DNA of 7,824 nt. It comes from Planctomycetaceae bacterium UBA6172. GTDB lineage: Bacteria > Planctomycetota > Planctomycetia > Pirellulales > Pirellulaceae. The notes under the pieces are model-generated. The model was not told the DNA's origin and ran no database searches. It was given only the letters and a program-made list of their open reading frames with translations. This document shows positions 1-6,183 of this stretch, in pieces; position 1 is the first letter of the stretch, and each line of letters opens with the position of its first letter. Both the position numbers and the translations under genes were made by a program. The stretch is from the NCBI GenBank assembly GCA_002422955.1, contig DITY01000109.1:7999-15822 (forward strand), given 5' to 3'.

Positions 1-1479
1 ACGCTGCAGCCGAACAGCTACCTGATCGACATGGACCTGCGCCTGCAGAACCTCGGCGATCAACCGCAGAAGCTGGCGTATCGCCTCGAAGGCGCCAACG
101 GCCTGACCCTCGAAGGGTGGTGGTACTCGACCAAGATCAGCCCGAACTTTCTCGGCGGGGCCGCCGCGCGCGATATCGTCTATCAAACGATCAGTAACAG
201 CCATCGCCTGCTCAGCGGATACGACCTGCTGAAACGAGCCAAGAACCAACCGAAGGACGCCGACACGCCGATCTTTGGCGAGAGCGAACCGGTCGACAAT
301 CGCTCGCTGACCTACGCCGGGATCGACGCCCAGTACTTCGCGGTGGCGCTGTTGCCCCCGGAAGGGACCGAACATTTCACCAATTTGCGCCGCGCCGCGG
401 CAACCGTCGTCGCTGACGCCAACGCCGTCCCGACCCACCAAGAGCGGGCGGTCAACGTCAGTTTCTTCGTCGACAGCATCGCCGCCGACGTCCCGCCCGA
501 AGCGTCGCTGCGCCAAACCATGCGGCTGTTCGCCGGCCCCAAGGAGCCCGAGATGTTGGCGAACCTGGGGCTCAGCGACTTGATCGAATACGGCTGGTTC
601 GGCAAGGTCTCGCGGTTTCTCGGCCAGATCCTGCACGGGCTGAACTCGATGACCGGCAACTACGGCGTCGCGATCATCATGCTGACCTGCTTGGTCCGGT
701 TCTGCTTGTTCCCGGTCAGCCGCAACGCCGCGGTCAACGCCCAGCGGATGCAGGAATTAGCCCCGGAACTGAAGCGGATCGCCGAGAAGTACAAAGACGA
801 CATGGAAGGGCGGATGCGGGCCCAGCGTGAGTTCCAAAAGCGGGTCGGCTTCAACCCGCTGGCAGGCTGTTTACCCGCGCTGTTGCAGTTGCCGATTTTC
901 GTCGGGCTGTATCGGACGCTGTCGATCGATCTGGAACTCCGTCAGGCCCCCTTAGCGGCGGCGTGGAGTTGGGCCAGCAATTTGGCCGGCCCCGATATGC
1001 TCGCCTACTGGGGCGATTGGCTGTGGGACTATCTGTCGGGGCGCGGTACCGGTTGGCTCGGCCCGTTCTTCAACATCCTGCCGGTGTTCGTCGTGATCTT
1101 GTTTCTGATCCAGCAGAAAATGTTCATGCCGCCGCCCACGGACGAACAGACCGCGATGACGCAGAAGATCATGACCATCATGACGATGATGATGGCGGTC
1201 TTCTTCTTCCGCGTCCCCGCCGGTTTGTGCATCTATTTCATCACCAGCAGCTTGTGGGGCATCGCCGAGCGGATCATCGTCAAGAAGACGCTGCCGGCCG
1301 CCCCGTTGATCACGGCCGCGGCCGCCGCGGCCGATGGCGGCGTCGTCGACGGGACGGTCACCGCCGCCAAATCCTCGCCGCTCAAGTCGCTGACCGACCG
1401 GATTCGTGAACAGGTCAATCCCGAACCCGCCAAAGCGTTGCCGCCTGGCAAACGCAAACGCCCCACCGGTAAGCGTTAG
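1..1479 (+). CDS. yidC: Membrane protein insertase YidC, 5'-truncated by window edge
   Basis: YidC/Oxa1/Alb3 insertase, which inserts and folds inner-membrane proteins with SecYEG or alone. The frame is open from base 1, so the N-terminal membrane helix and part of the periplasmic domain lie outside; the ATG at base 31 is internal. Counting codons from base 1, codons 1 to about 200 are the periplasmic beta-domain, including YAGIDAQYFAVAL and FAGPKEPEML. Then come the amphipathic YGWFGKV helix and conserved membrane segments near 221-239, 287-307, 353-375 and 388-425. R233 in CLVRFCLFPVSR matches the groove arginine of E. coli YidC (R366). NPLAGCLPALLQLPIF and VPAGLCIYFITSSLWG are family hallmarks. 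Helix 386-398 is unusually rich in methionine. After the last helix comes a tail of about 60 residues: a run of six alanines at 439-444, then a basic end, PPGKRKRPTGKR. The stop is TAG. No terminator is evident after it. The identification is firm. Confidence 0.96.
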   Translation, partial: TLQPNSYLIDMDLRLQNLGDQPQKLAYRLEGANGLTLEGWWYSTKISPNFLGGAAARDIVYQTISNSHRLLSGYDLLKRAKNQPKDADTPIFGESEPVDNRSLTYAGIDAQYFAVALLPPEGTEHFTNLRRAAATVVADANAVPTHQERAVNVSFFVDSIAADVPPEASLRQTMRLFAGPKEPEMLANLGLSDLIEYGWFGKVSRFLGQILHGLNSMTGNYGVAIIMLTCLVRFCLFPVSRNAAVNAQRMQELAPELKRIAEKYKDDMEGRMRAQREFQKRVGFNPLAGCLPALLQLPIFVGLYRTLSIDLELRQAPLAAAWSWASNLAGPDMLAYWGDWLWDYLSGRGTGWLGPFFNILPVFVVILFLIQQKMFMPPPTDEQTAMTQKIMTIMTMMMAVFFFRVPAGLCIYFITSSLWGIAERIIVKKTLPAAPLITAAAAAADGGVVDGTVTAAKSSPLKSLTDRIREQVNPEPAKALPPGKRKRPTGKR

Positions 1480-1539
1480 CCGCTCCGACGCTGGCGGGTG
1501 ATGGTCACAATCGCATCTCCCTTCCCCCCGCTCCTCCAC

Positions 1540-1543
1540 AGGA
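1540..1543 (+). promoter_or_regulatory. Ribosome binding site deciding the DUF1080 gene start
   Basis: AGGA lies 8 nt before the ATG at 1552. It favours that start over the in-frame GTG at 1498 and ATG at 1501, which have no comparable purine-rich site and would place a proline-rich, non-basic segment before the signal peptide. Confidence 0.6.
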
Positions 1544-1551
1544 ACCCGCCG

Positions 1552-2355
1552 ATGTCCACCTGCCCGCTCAACGTTTCGCACCGCGGTGCCAAAGCCGGAC
1601 TGCGTCGCCTCGCCCGCTGGGCAGTCGCCGCGTCGCTTTTGGCCCTGCCGTCGGCCCGCGGTGAAACCCCGCAAACCGGGGCTGCGGTGGCGGAAACAGC
1701 CGCACCCACGGTGACCGCCGGGACGATCGATGGGGTCGGTCCCGATTGGCGGACGCTCGGGGAGGCCGATTTCGTCGTGGTCAATGGCGACGAATCGACC
1801 TGGAAATTCGTGGATGGGCAAATCCACACCACGGGCAAGCCGGTCGGGGTGATGCGGACCAAGGAGAAGTTCACCAACTTCGAATACGTCGTCCAGTGGC
1901 GGCATTTGGAGGCCGGCGGCAACTCTGGGATTTTCGCCTGGGTGACCGACGAAGGGCTGGCGGGAATCAAGCCGAATCAGCTCCCCAAGAGCGGCATCGA
2001 GATTCAGATGCTCGACCACGGCTATCACGACAAGTACACCAAATCGACTGGCAAAGTTGCCGATTGGTTCACCTCGCACGGCGACGTCTTCCCGGTCGGG
2101 ATGTCGAAGATGACGCCGTTCCCGCCGCTTTCCCCCGACGGTTCGCGGAGCTTTCCGCGCGAGGAACGCAGCTTGGGCGTCAACCAATGGAACCACTACT
2201 ACGTCCGCGGCATCAACGGCGAAATCCGGCTGTGGGTCAATGGCGTTGAAGTTTCCGGCGGTAAGGATTGCACGCCGGCGACCGGTTATCTCTGCCTGGA
2301 GGCCGAGGGCTCGCCGGTCGAGTTCCGCGAACTGCGAATCCGCGTGTTGCCCTGA
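1552..2355 (+). CDS. Secreted DUF1080 (3-keto-disaccharide hydrolase family) protein
   Basis: A 267-residue protein with one DUF1080 domain (Pfam name 3-keto-disaccharide hydrolase), a concanavalin/LamG-like jelly roll abundant in planctomycetes. Some members of the family hydrolyse 3-keto-glucosides; the substrate here is unknown. Residues 1-37 look like a Sec signal peptide: an arginine-containing n-region (LRRLAR, 17-22), a hydrophobic WAVAASLLAL core, and likely cleavage after A-R-G at 37. The domain runs from about DWRTL (65-69) to the end. Family marks are GNSGIF (123-128), GIEIQMLDHG (148-157), QWNHYYV (212-218), and the closing GYLCLEAEGSPVEFRELRIR. It lies 72 nt after yidC on the same strand, so co-transcription is possible but unproven. 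Its last 70 nt overlap the antisense 3' end of ftsQ. The fold is a confident call; the catalytic activity is inference. Confidence 0.88.
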   Translation: MSTCPLNVSHRGAKAGLRRLARWAVAASLLALPSARGETPQTGAAVAETAAPTVTAGTIDGVGPDWRTLGEADFVVVNGDESTWKFVDGQIHTTGKPVGVMRTKEKFTNFEYVVQWRHLEAGGNSGIFAWVTDEGLAGIKPNQLPKSGIEIQMLDHGYHDKYTKSTGKVADWFTSHGDVFPVGMSKMTPFPPLSPDGSRSFPREERSLGVNQWNHYYVRGINGEIRLWVNGVEVSGGKDCTPATGYLCLEAEGSPVEFRELRIRVLP

Positions 2356-3206
2356 TCGGCGACGCGTGAGAGCAGTGATTGCAATTTTTCCTCGTTCCGC
2401 GGCTCCCCAGGGATCTCTTGTCCCGGGGCGCTGCCCCAGACGGTCGTCGACCCGGCGCGGTTGACCCACTGGAACTGGTACACCGGGGCGGTGCGGTTGT
2501 TCGGATCCAATTGGATGCTGCGAAGGCCGATCTGGTCGCGATAGGGAAACAGCAACGAGGCCAACTTGGCGGCGGCGACGATCCGCGGATCGCCGAAACT
2601 GGAGCCCACGCCTCCGGTCGGATAGACGTCGGGGATTTCGATGTGGGGGTAGCCCATCGTTTGCTCGCGAGTGAACTCGGTCGTCGGCAACAGCACCCCT
2701 TCGCCATCGACCGCGAAGAACGAGCGGCCGGAGACTTCGGGGTGGCGGCTGATCACGAACACCATCGCCACGGGCAAGCGATAGCGGACATGCACATCGA
2801 CCACGCCGCCAGGTAATTTGCGCACCGCGTCAACGCGGCTGACCCAGGGGTGCGTGGCGAAGGCGGAAGCGATCCGCGCCGTCGCCGAACTGTCCAGCAG
2901 CGACAATTCGTCGAGCTTGGTATCGCGATAGACCGCGGCCGTGATGTCGGCTTTGACATATTCCGGGGGCTGAGTGACGTGAATCAATTCCGGATCGAGG
3001 CCATAGAACTGCTTGGCGACCCGTTCGGCACCCCAGCGTTGCCAGACCACGTAGCCGCCGACGATCAACAACGCTGGCCAGAGCATCGCCAGGACGGCGG
3101 GCGCGTGAATCAATCGCTGCAGCAGGTGCTGGACCGGAAGCCGCGAATAGGACGTTTTGGATTCGCCTTTCACCGCCAATCCCTTGCCTCCGATTTTCCC
3201 CGCCAT
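2286..3206 (-). CDS. ftsQ: FtsQ-like cell division protein with POTRA domain
   Basis: A 306-residue single-pass membrane protein. Residues 1-36 form a basic cytoplasmic N-terminus. A hydrophobic helix at about 37-55 (VLAMLWPALLIVGGYVVW) anchors it. Residues about 72-150 form an FtsQ-type POTRA domain, including HPWVSRVDAVRKLPGG followed by VVDVHVRYRLPVAMV, the usual PWV...R.P...V.V.ER.PVA pattern. The rest is the FtsQ beta-domain, with FFAVDGEGVLLP as its characteristic D..G..L strand. In other bacteria FtsQ joins FtsB and FtsL at the divisome; planctomycetes generally lack FtsZ, so the role here is uncertain. The ATG at 3206 is fixed by an in-frame TGA two codons upstream; GGGAAGG lies about 11 nt before it. 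It follows murB by 165 nt. The last 21 or so residues (Arg/Ser-rich, RIRSSRNSTGEPSASRQR) are antisense to the DUF1080 gene and probably not part of the fold. Confidence 0.85.
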   Translation of the reverse strand: MAGKIGGKGLAVKGESKTSYSRLPVQHLLQRLIHAPAVLAMLWPALLIVGGYVVWQRWGAERVAKQFYGLDPELIHVTQPPEYVKADITAAVYRDTKLDELSLLDSSATARIASAFATHPWVSRVDAVRKLPGGVVDVHVRYRLPVAMVFVISRHPEVSGRSFFAVDGEGVLLPTTEFTREQTMGYPHIEIPDVYPTGGVGSSFGDPRIVAAAKLASLLFPYRDQIGLRSIQLDPNNRTAPVYQFQWVNRAGSTTVWGSAPGQEIPGEPRNEEKLQSLLSRVADQGNTRIRSSRNSTGEPSASRQR

Positions 3207-3237
3207 GGGTCACCCAACCTTCCCGCAACGGCACCCG

Positions 3238-3254
3238 CATCACCCGTGGTGATG
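3238..3254 (-). promoter_or_regulatory. Perfect 7-bp hairpin in the ftsQ leader
   Basis: CATCACC at 3238-3244 is the exact reverse complement of GGTGATG at 3248-3254, with a 3-nt loop. It sits in the 165-nt gap between murB and ftsQ, 31 nt upstream of the ftsQ ATG. No T-run follows on either strand, so it is not a standard intrinsic terminator. It may be an RNA hairpin affecting ftsQ translation, an operator, or chance. Confidence 0.35.
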
Positions 3255-3371
3255 AATAAGCCCGGTGCTTAAATCGGATGGTTTGGCTGAAGTTTTCTTC
3301 TCGTCGCGGTTTGCCACGACGCCGCGTCCCTGTCTCGGAAACCGACCGCAAGACTCGACGTCACGTCTGGT

Positions 3372-4259
3372 CTACCAAATTTGCAGATTCGTTTGCAAGT
3401 CGACTCCGGTCTGCAACAACACCTGTTCGCGAATCCGTTCGATCAATTTCAAGCAGTCATCGCTGGTCGCCCGATCATTGACGACCAACACGCCCTGCCG
3501 TTCTGGGCTTAGCGAGGCGCCGCCTTCGCTGATCCCCGACAAACCGATATCCGCGATCAGCCGCTGGGCCGTCGCGCCGTCGGGGTCGACGAAGGGGAGC
3601 GCGATCCGGGATCGGCCTTGGGGGTAGACCGCGTTGCGGACGATCCACATTTTCTGCATCCGCTTGGTCAGGGCGGCGACATCACTGGGCTGCAGTTGGA
3701 ACGTTGCCGAAAGAATCACCTGGCCACCCAAGTTCGAGCGGCGGTGCGAAAACTGGGCTTCTTCGTTCCCGATCCAGCGGACTTGGCCGTCTGGGGAGAG
3801 GATTTCGACCTTGCTGGTCACCGACCCGATGTCGCGTCCGACCGCCGCGGCATTGCCGACCAACGCCCCGCCGACGGTTCCGGGAATGCCCAGCAAGCTT
3901 TCCAAACCGGACAAGCCGGCCCCCACCGCGTGGGTGACGACGTGAGATAACTTCGCCCCACCACCCGCCGTCAACCGATCGCCGCTGACCGACAACTGGC
4001 CCAACTCAGCCGCGGTCAAGGAGATCACCAGACCGTCCACGCCCGATTCCCGGACCAGTAGGTTGCTGCCGCCACCCAAGACGCGGGGCTGGATCCCCAA
4101 CCCGTGGGCGACGCGGACCAGTTCGATCAGCTCCTGGCGGCTCGACGGCTCGGCAAAATACCGCGCCGGCCCGCCAATCCCGAGCCACACGTGCGGGATC
4201 AGCGATTGATCGTACTGAATGAGATGAGCGACGCTGTCGGGAAATTGAACGGAAGACAT
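3372..4259 (-). CDS. murB: MurB-like UDP-N-acetylenolpyruvoylglucosamine reductase, divergent active site
   Basis: MurB reduces UDP-GlcNAc-enolpyruvate to UDP-MurNAc with FAD and NADPH in cytoplasmic peptidoglycan synthesis. This 295-residue protein has the family's length and order. N-terminal FAD domain: WLGIGGPARYFAEP (25-38), VLGGGSNLLVRESGVDGLV (60-78), SGLESLLGIPGTVGGAL (117-133). C-terminal MurB domain: about 190-295. R173 in SHRRSN matches the catalytic arginine of the YRxS motif (E. coli R159). By ungapped eye alignment, the GS(V/F)FKNP motif holding the catalytic serine (E. coli S229) reads ALPFVDP (220-226), with Leu221 for serine, Val224 for lysine and Asp225 for asparagine. The final L-E-x-E-V, whose glutamate is catalytic (E. 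coli E325), reads LQTNL with Asn291. Homology is clear; activity is in doubt. The ATG is the only start after an in-frame TGA eight codons upstream; no good ribosome site is visible. It precedes ftsQ, as in dcw clusters. Confidence 0.85.
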   Translation of the reverse strand: MSSVQFPDSVAHLIQYDQSLIPHVWLGIGGPARYFAEPSSRQELIELVRVAHGLGIQPRVLGGGSNLLVRESGVDGLVISLTAAELGQLSVSGDRLTAGGGAKLSHVVTHAVGAGLSGLESLLGIPGTVGGALVGNAAAVGRDIGSVTSKVEILSPDGQVRWIGNEEAQFSHRRSNLGGQVILSATFQLQPSDVAALTKRMQKMWIVRNAVYPQGRSRIALPFVDPDGATAQRLIADIGLSGISEGGASLSPERQGVLVVNDRATSDDCLKLIERIREQVLLQTGVDLQTNLQIW

Positions 4260-4430
4260 CGAAACCGTGACGCCAAGGATTCAACAAAGGGTCCATCCCA
4301 AGGGGCGTCAAGCGACACCAGCGATGGGCAAACGATCCCCTTCAAGATAGCGGATTCCGTCCGCTGCCGCGCCACCCCGGGGGAACCTTCCTGGTCCGAT
4401 TCCCCAAGGTGGTCGAAAACAGGTCGCGAA

Positions 4431-4835
4431 TTAGCTGCGGGCCAACGGCGACAACGCGTTTCGCAACAACTGGCGAATCGTCCCTGGAGTTTGGAAGCCG
4501 GTCAATTGAGCCCGCTGCCATCGTCCAGCATTCTGCTTCGAAAAGACGATCACCTGAGGAATCGTCTGGCCACGCATCAGCCGTTCGGCCAAGGCGGAAT
4601 CGCGATCGCGATCGATCACCACAACGCTAACATCCTGCAACTGTCCGCCTGACTCCATTTCACGGAGCGTGGTATTCTTCAACGATACACACGCGGGACA
4701 CCACGGGGCACTGATTACGACCATCAACGGCTTGCCACCCTTTTCAGCCTTTTCATACGCAGTCGCGTAATCATCGGGCGGTGCGGCCAAAACCGACAGA
4801 TTGGCCATCACGGCGGCAACCAACAATGCGAACAT
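4431..4835 (-). CDS. Small exported thioredoxin-fold protein with CPAC motif
   Basis: A 134-residue thioredoxin-like protein. Residues 1-17 are hydrophobic (MFALLVAAVMANLSVLA) and suggest a signal peptide cut near VLA-AP. The n-region has no lysine or arginine, which is unusual, yet the start is fixed by an in-frame TGA two codons upstream and by AGGGAG at 4842-4847, 6 nt before the ATG. The redox motif is WCPAC (C46 and C49) in VVISAPWCPACVSLK; P93 in TIPQVIVF is the expected cis-proline. The fold is complete but lean. If exported, it probably acts on thiols in the periplasm; the partner is unknown. Such domains also occur in DsbD-gamma and cytochrome c maturation proteins, but none of those neighbours is present. 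It lies 171 nt upstream of murB on the same strand and diverges from the Gfo/Idh/MocA gene. Fold assignment is firm, role open. Confidence 0.85.
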   Translation of the reverse strand: MFALLVAAVMANLSVLAAPPDDYATAYEKAEKGGKPLMVVISAPWCPACVSLKNTTLREMESGGQLQDVSVVVIDRDRDSALAERLMRGQTIPQVIVFSKQNAGRWQRAQLTGFQTPGTIRQLLRNALSPLARS

Positions 4836-4870
4836 GAGTCACTCCCTGCTCGATTGGAAAAGAAATTCCG

Positions 4871-4894
4871 ATCAGCTAACTTGGTTGAGCTGAT
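4871..4894. promoter_or_regulatory. Dyad-symmetric element in the divergent intergenic region
   Basis: ATCAGCT (4871-4877) and AGCTGAT (4888-4894) are perfect inverted repeats. Inside them AAC (4878-4880) and GTT (4884-4886) can also pair around a TTG loop, leaving one bulged G at 4887. The element lies 35 nt upstream of the thioredoxin-like ATG, between it and the Gfo/Idh/MocA gene. It could be an operator for a dimeric regulator or a leader hairpin of the thioredoxin-like transcript. Which it is cannot be told from one sequence. Confidence 0.4.
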
Positions 4895-4919
4895 ACAAGG
4901 CCGGGTCGGAATGCGCCGA

Positions 4920-4949
4920 TTGGCCAGGCCTTGCGGGACGCATTTTAAA
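4920..4949 (+). promoter_or_regulatory. Weak candidate promoter for the Gfo/Idh/MocA gene
   Basis: TTGGCC (4920-4925) and TTTAAA (4944-4949) are separated by 18 nt and match the sigma-70 consensus at about four positions each. They would give a leader of roughly 130 nt before the TTG start at 5089. The rest of the divergent region 4836-5088 shows no RNA gene. The match is weak, and planctomycete promoters are often not consensus-like. Confidence 0.15.
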
Positions 4950-5075
4950 GTTCGCGCCTGCGCCGGCAAAACCCCCTCGGATAGGACCAAACTACCCAGA
5001 CTGCCCAAGCCAACTCCTTGGCGACAATCTGGACCACAAAGCTGGCTTAGCGGCGTTCACTGCAACTTCAACGCG

Positions 5076-5081
5076 AAAGGA
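5076..5081 (+). promoter_or_regulatory. Ribosome binding site supporting a TTG start
   Basis: AAAGGA lies 7 nt before the TTG at 5089. There is no in-frame ATG, GTG or other TTG between that codon and the in-frame TGA at 4891, so TTG is the best start. An out-of-frame ATG at 5082 directly abuts this site but leads into a different frame with no recognisable protein. Confidence 0.6.
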
Positions 5082-5088
5082 ATGGAAA

Positions 5089-6162
5089 TTGAAACTGCGC
5101 ATCGGCTTGATCGAGATCGGGAACGCCTGGCAAACCCGCCACCGCCCAGCGCTGCGGATGTTGCAGGAACGTTTTGATGTTCGCGCGATCTGCTGCGGGG
5201 TCAGCAAGAAGGCGGAACCGGTCGCCTCGGAGTTCCAAGCTGACTTGGTCGAGGGTTATCGGGCGATGGTGGCTCGAGCCGACATCGACGCCGTGATGAT
5301 CTTGGAGCGATCCTGGCACGGCTGGCTGCCGGTCCTGGCCGCCTGCGACGCGGGCAAGGCGGTTTATTGGGCGGGTGACATGCAGTTCGATCCGACGGCG
5401 GACGCGGAGGTCTACCGCCGTGTCGACGAATCGGGGATCGCGTTCATGGCCGAATTGCCGCGGCGGTTCGCCCCCGCGACCCTGCGGCTCAAGGAACTGA
5501 TCGCCACCAAGCTGGGTCCGCCGCAATTGATCTTTTGTCATCGCCGCTTGCCGGTGCTGCCCGCCAAGCCGGGCGGGATCTGCGACAGCGACACGCTGGC
5601 CGAAAGCCGCCGCGACTTGGTGGAGCTGATCGATTGGTGCCGCTACGTGGTCGCCCGCGAGCCCTCCTCGGTGACCGCGTTGGTCCATCATCTCCCCAGC
5701 CCCCAATCGCCCAACTCCGGGGTGGCCGAACAACTGCCGCCGGACTATCAGTGCCTGAGCCTCCGCTTCGCAGCGACGGAGAAAGCCCCCGAAGTGATGT
5801 GCCAGCTGAGCTGCGGCCAGTACATTCCCGCGGCGTGGAACGAGGCGATCGGGTTTCGCCCGCCGTCCGCGATGCAAATCCGTTGTGAACATGGGCTGGC
5901 GTTCATCGACCTCCCCGCGAACCTGGTCTGGTTCGATGAAGCGGGTCGGCACGTGGAATCGTTGGAGACCGAACTGTCGGTGGGCGACCAGATGCTGACC
6001 CAGTTTCATCGCGTCGTGACCAGCCTGGTCCGCCGCCGCAATGATCTGGATGACGCTTTCCGCGCCGCTAGCGTCCTGGCCGCCGCCGACCGCAGCGGCG
6101 AGCAACGCCGCCAGATCGATCTGGGTGACCTGTTAGCTCCGCCACCCCCCATCACGGACTGA
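5089..6162 (+). CDS. Gfo/Idh/MocA-like oxidoreductase family protein lacking the EKP motif
   Basis: A 357-residue cytoplasmic protein with the two-domain Gfo/Idh/MocA layout: Rossmann domain at about 1-120 and an alpha/beta C-terminal domain at about 125-345. Family members oxidise or reduce sugars and related compounds with NAD(P). Family features are LRIGLIEIGNAWQTRHRPAL at the N-terminus, ADIDAVMIL closing the fourth strand, LPRRFAPATLRLKELIATKLGPP starting domain two, and LVELIDWCRYVVAREP. Two hallmarks are changed. The glycine-rich loop, usually GxGxx(G/A), reads I-E-I-G-N-A-W (8-14), with Glu9 where the first glycine is expected. The AGK..L.EKP segment with the catalytic lysine reads AGKAVYWAGDM (88-98), with Ala95-Gly96-Asp97 for E-K-P. 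It may be a divergent enzyme, a binding protein or a non-catalytic paralogue; substrate unknown. The gene is flanked by a divergent and a convergent neighbour, so it is probably transcribed alone. Confidence 0.82.
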   Translation: MKLRIGLIEIGNAWQTRHRPALRMLQERFDVRAICCGVSKKAEPVASEFQADLVEGYRAMVARADIDAVMILERSWHGWLPVLAACDAGKAVYWAGDMQFDPTADAEVYRRVDESGIAFMAELPRRFAPATLRLKELIATKLGPPQLIFCHRRLPVLPAKPGGICDSDTLAESRRDLVELIDWCRYVVAREPSSVTALVHHLPSPQSPNSGVAEQLPPDYQCLSLRFAATEKAPEVMCQLSCGQYIPAAWNEAIGFRPPSAMQIRCEHGLAFIDLPANLVWFDEAGRHVESLETELSVGDQMLTQFHRVVTSLVRRRNDLDDAFRAASVLAAADRSGEQRRQIDLGDLLAPPPPITD

Positions 6163-6183
6163 TCCGCCTACGGGAATGGAAAG

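Noticed and set aside
1498..1551. Upstream GTG (1498) and ATG (1501) as the DUF1080 gene start
   Set aside because: These starts would add a proline-rich stretch before the signal peptide and lack a ribosome site; the ATG at 1552 has AGGA at good spacing.
952..2469. A 505-codon open frame on the minus strand across yidC, the DUF1080 gene and the end of ftsQ
   Set aside because: Its composition is low-complexity (Arg, Gly, Asp, His-rich) with no recognisable motif. It lies antisense to two clear protein families and is explained by high GC content suppressing stops.
4260..4430. A terminator or small gene between the thioredoxin-like gene and murB
   Set aside because: AAGGGG/CCCCTT (4300-4305 and 4337-4342) could pair but with a 31-nt loop and no T-run; the CCCCGGGG palindrome near 4376 is too short to interpret.
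4260..4835. Slightly lower GC in the thioredoxin-like gene as a sign of horizontal transfer
   Set aside because: Hand counts give about 57 percent over four lines, but single lines of yidC are similar. The difference is too small to argue for transfer.
4836..5088. A tRNA or structured RNA in the divergent intergenic region
   Set aside because: No cloverleaf arms, T-loop box or riboswitch core could be traced; only short inverted repeats are present.
4854..5177. A 107-codon plus-strand frame in the divergent intergenic region, including an ATG at 5082 with a nearby AGGA
   Set aside because: It overlaps the Gfo/Idh/MocA start out of frame, its translation resembles nothing I know, and the same ribosome site serves the TTG at 5089, where homology begins.
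5068..6105. A 345-codon minus-strand frame opposite the Gfo/Idh/MocA gene
   Set aside because: It is an antisense shadow of a gene with clear homology; its translation is Arg/Gln/His-rich and has no family motif.
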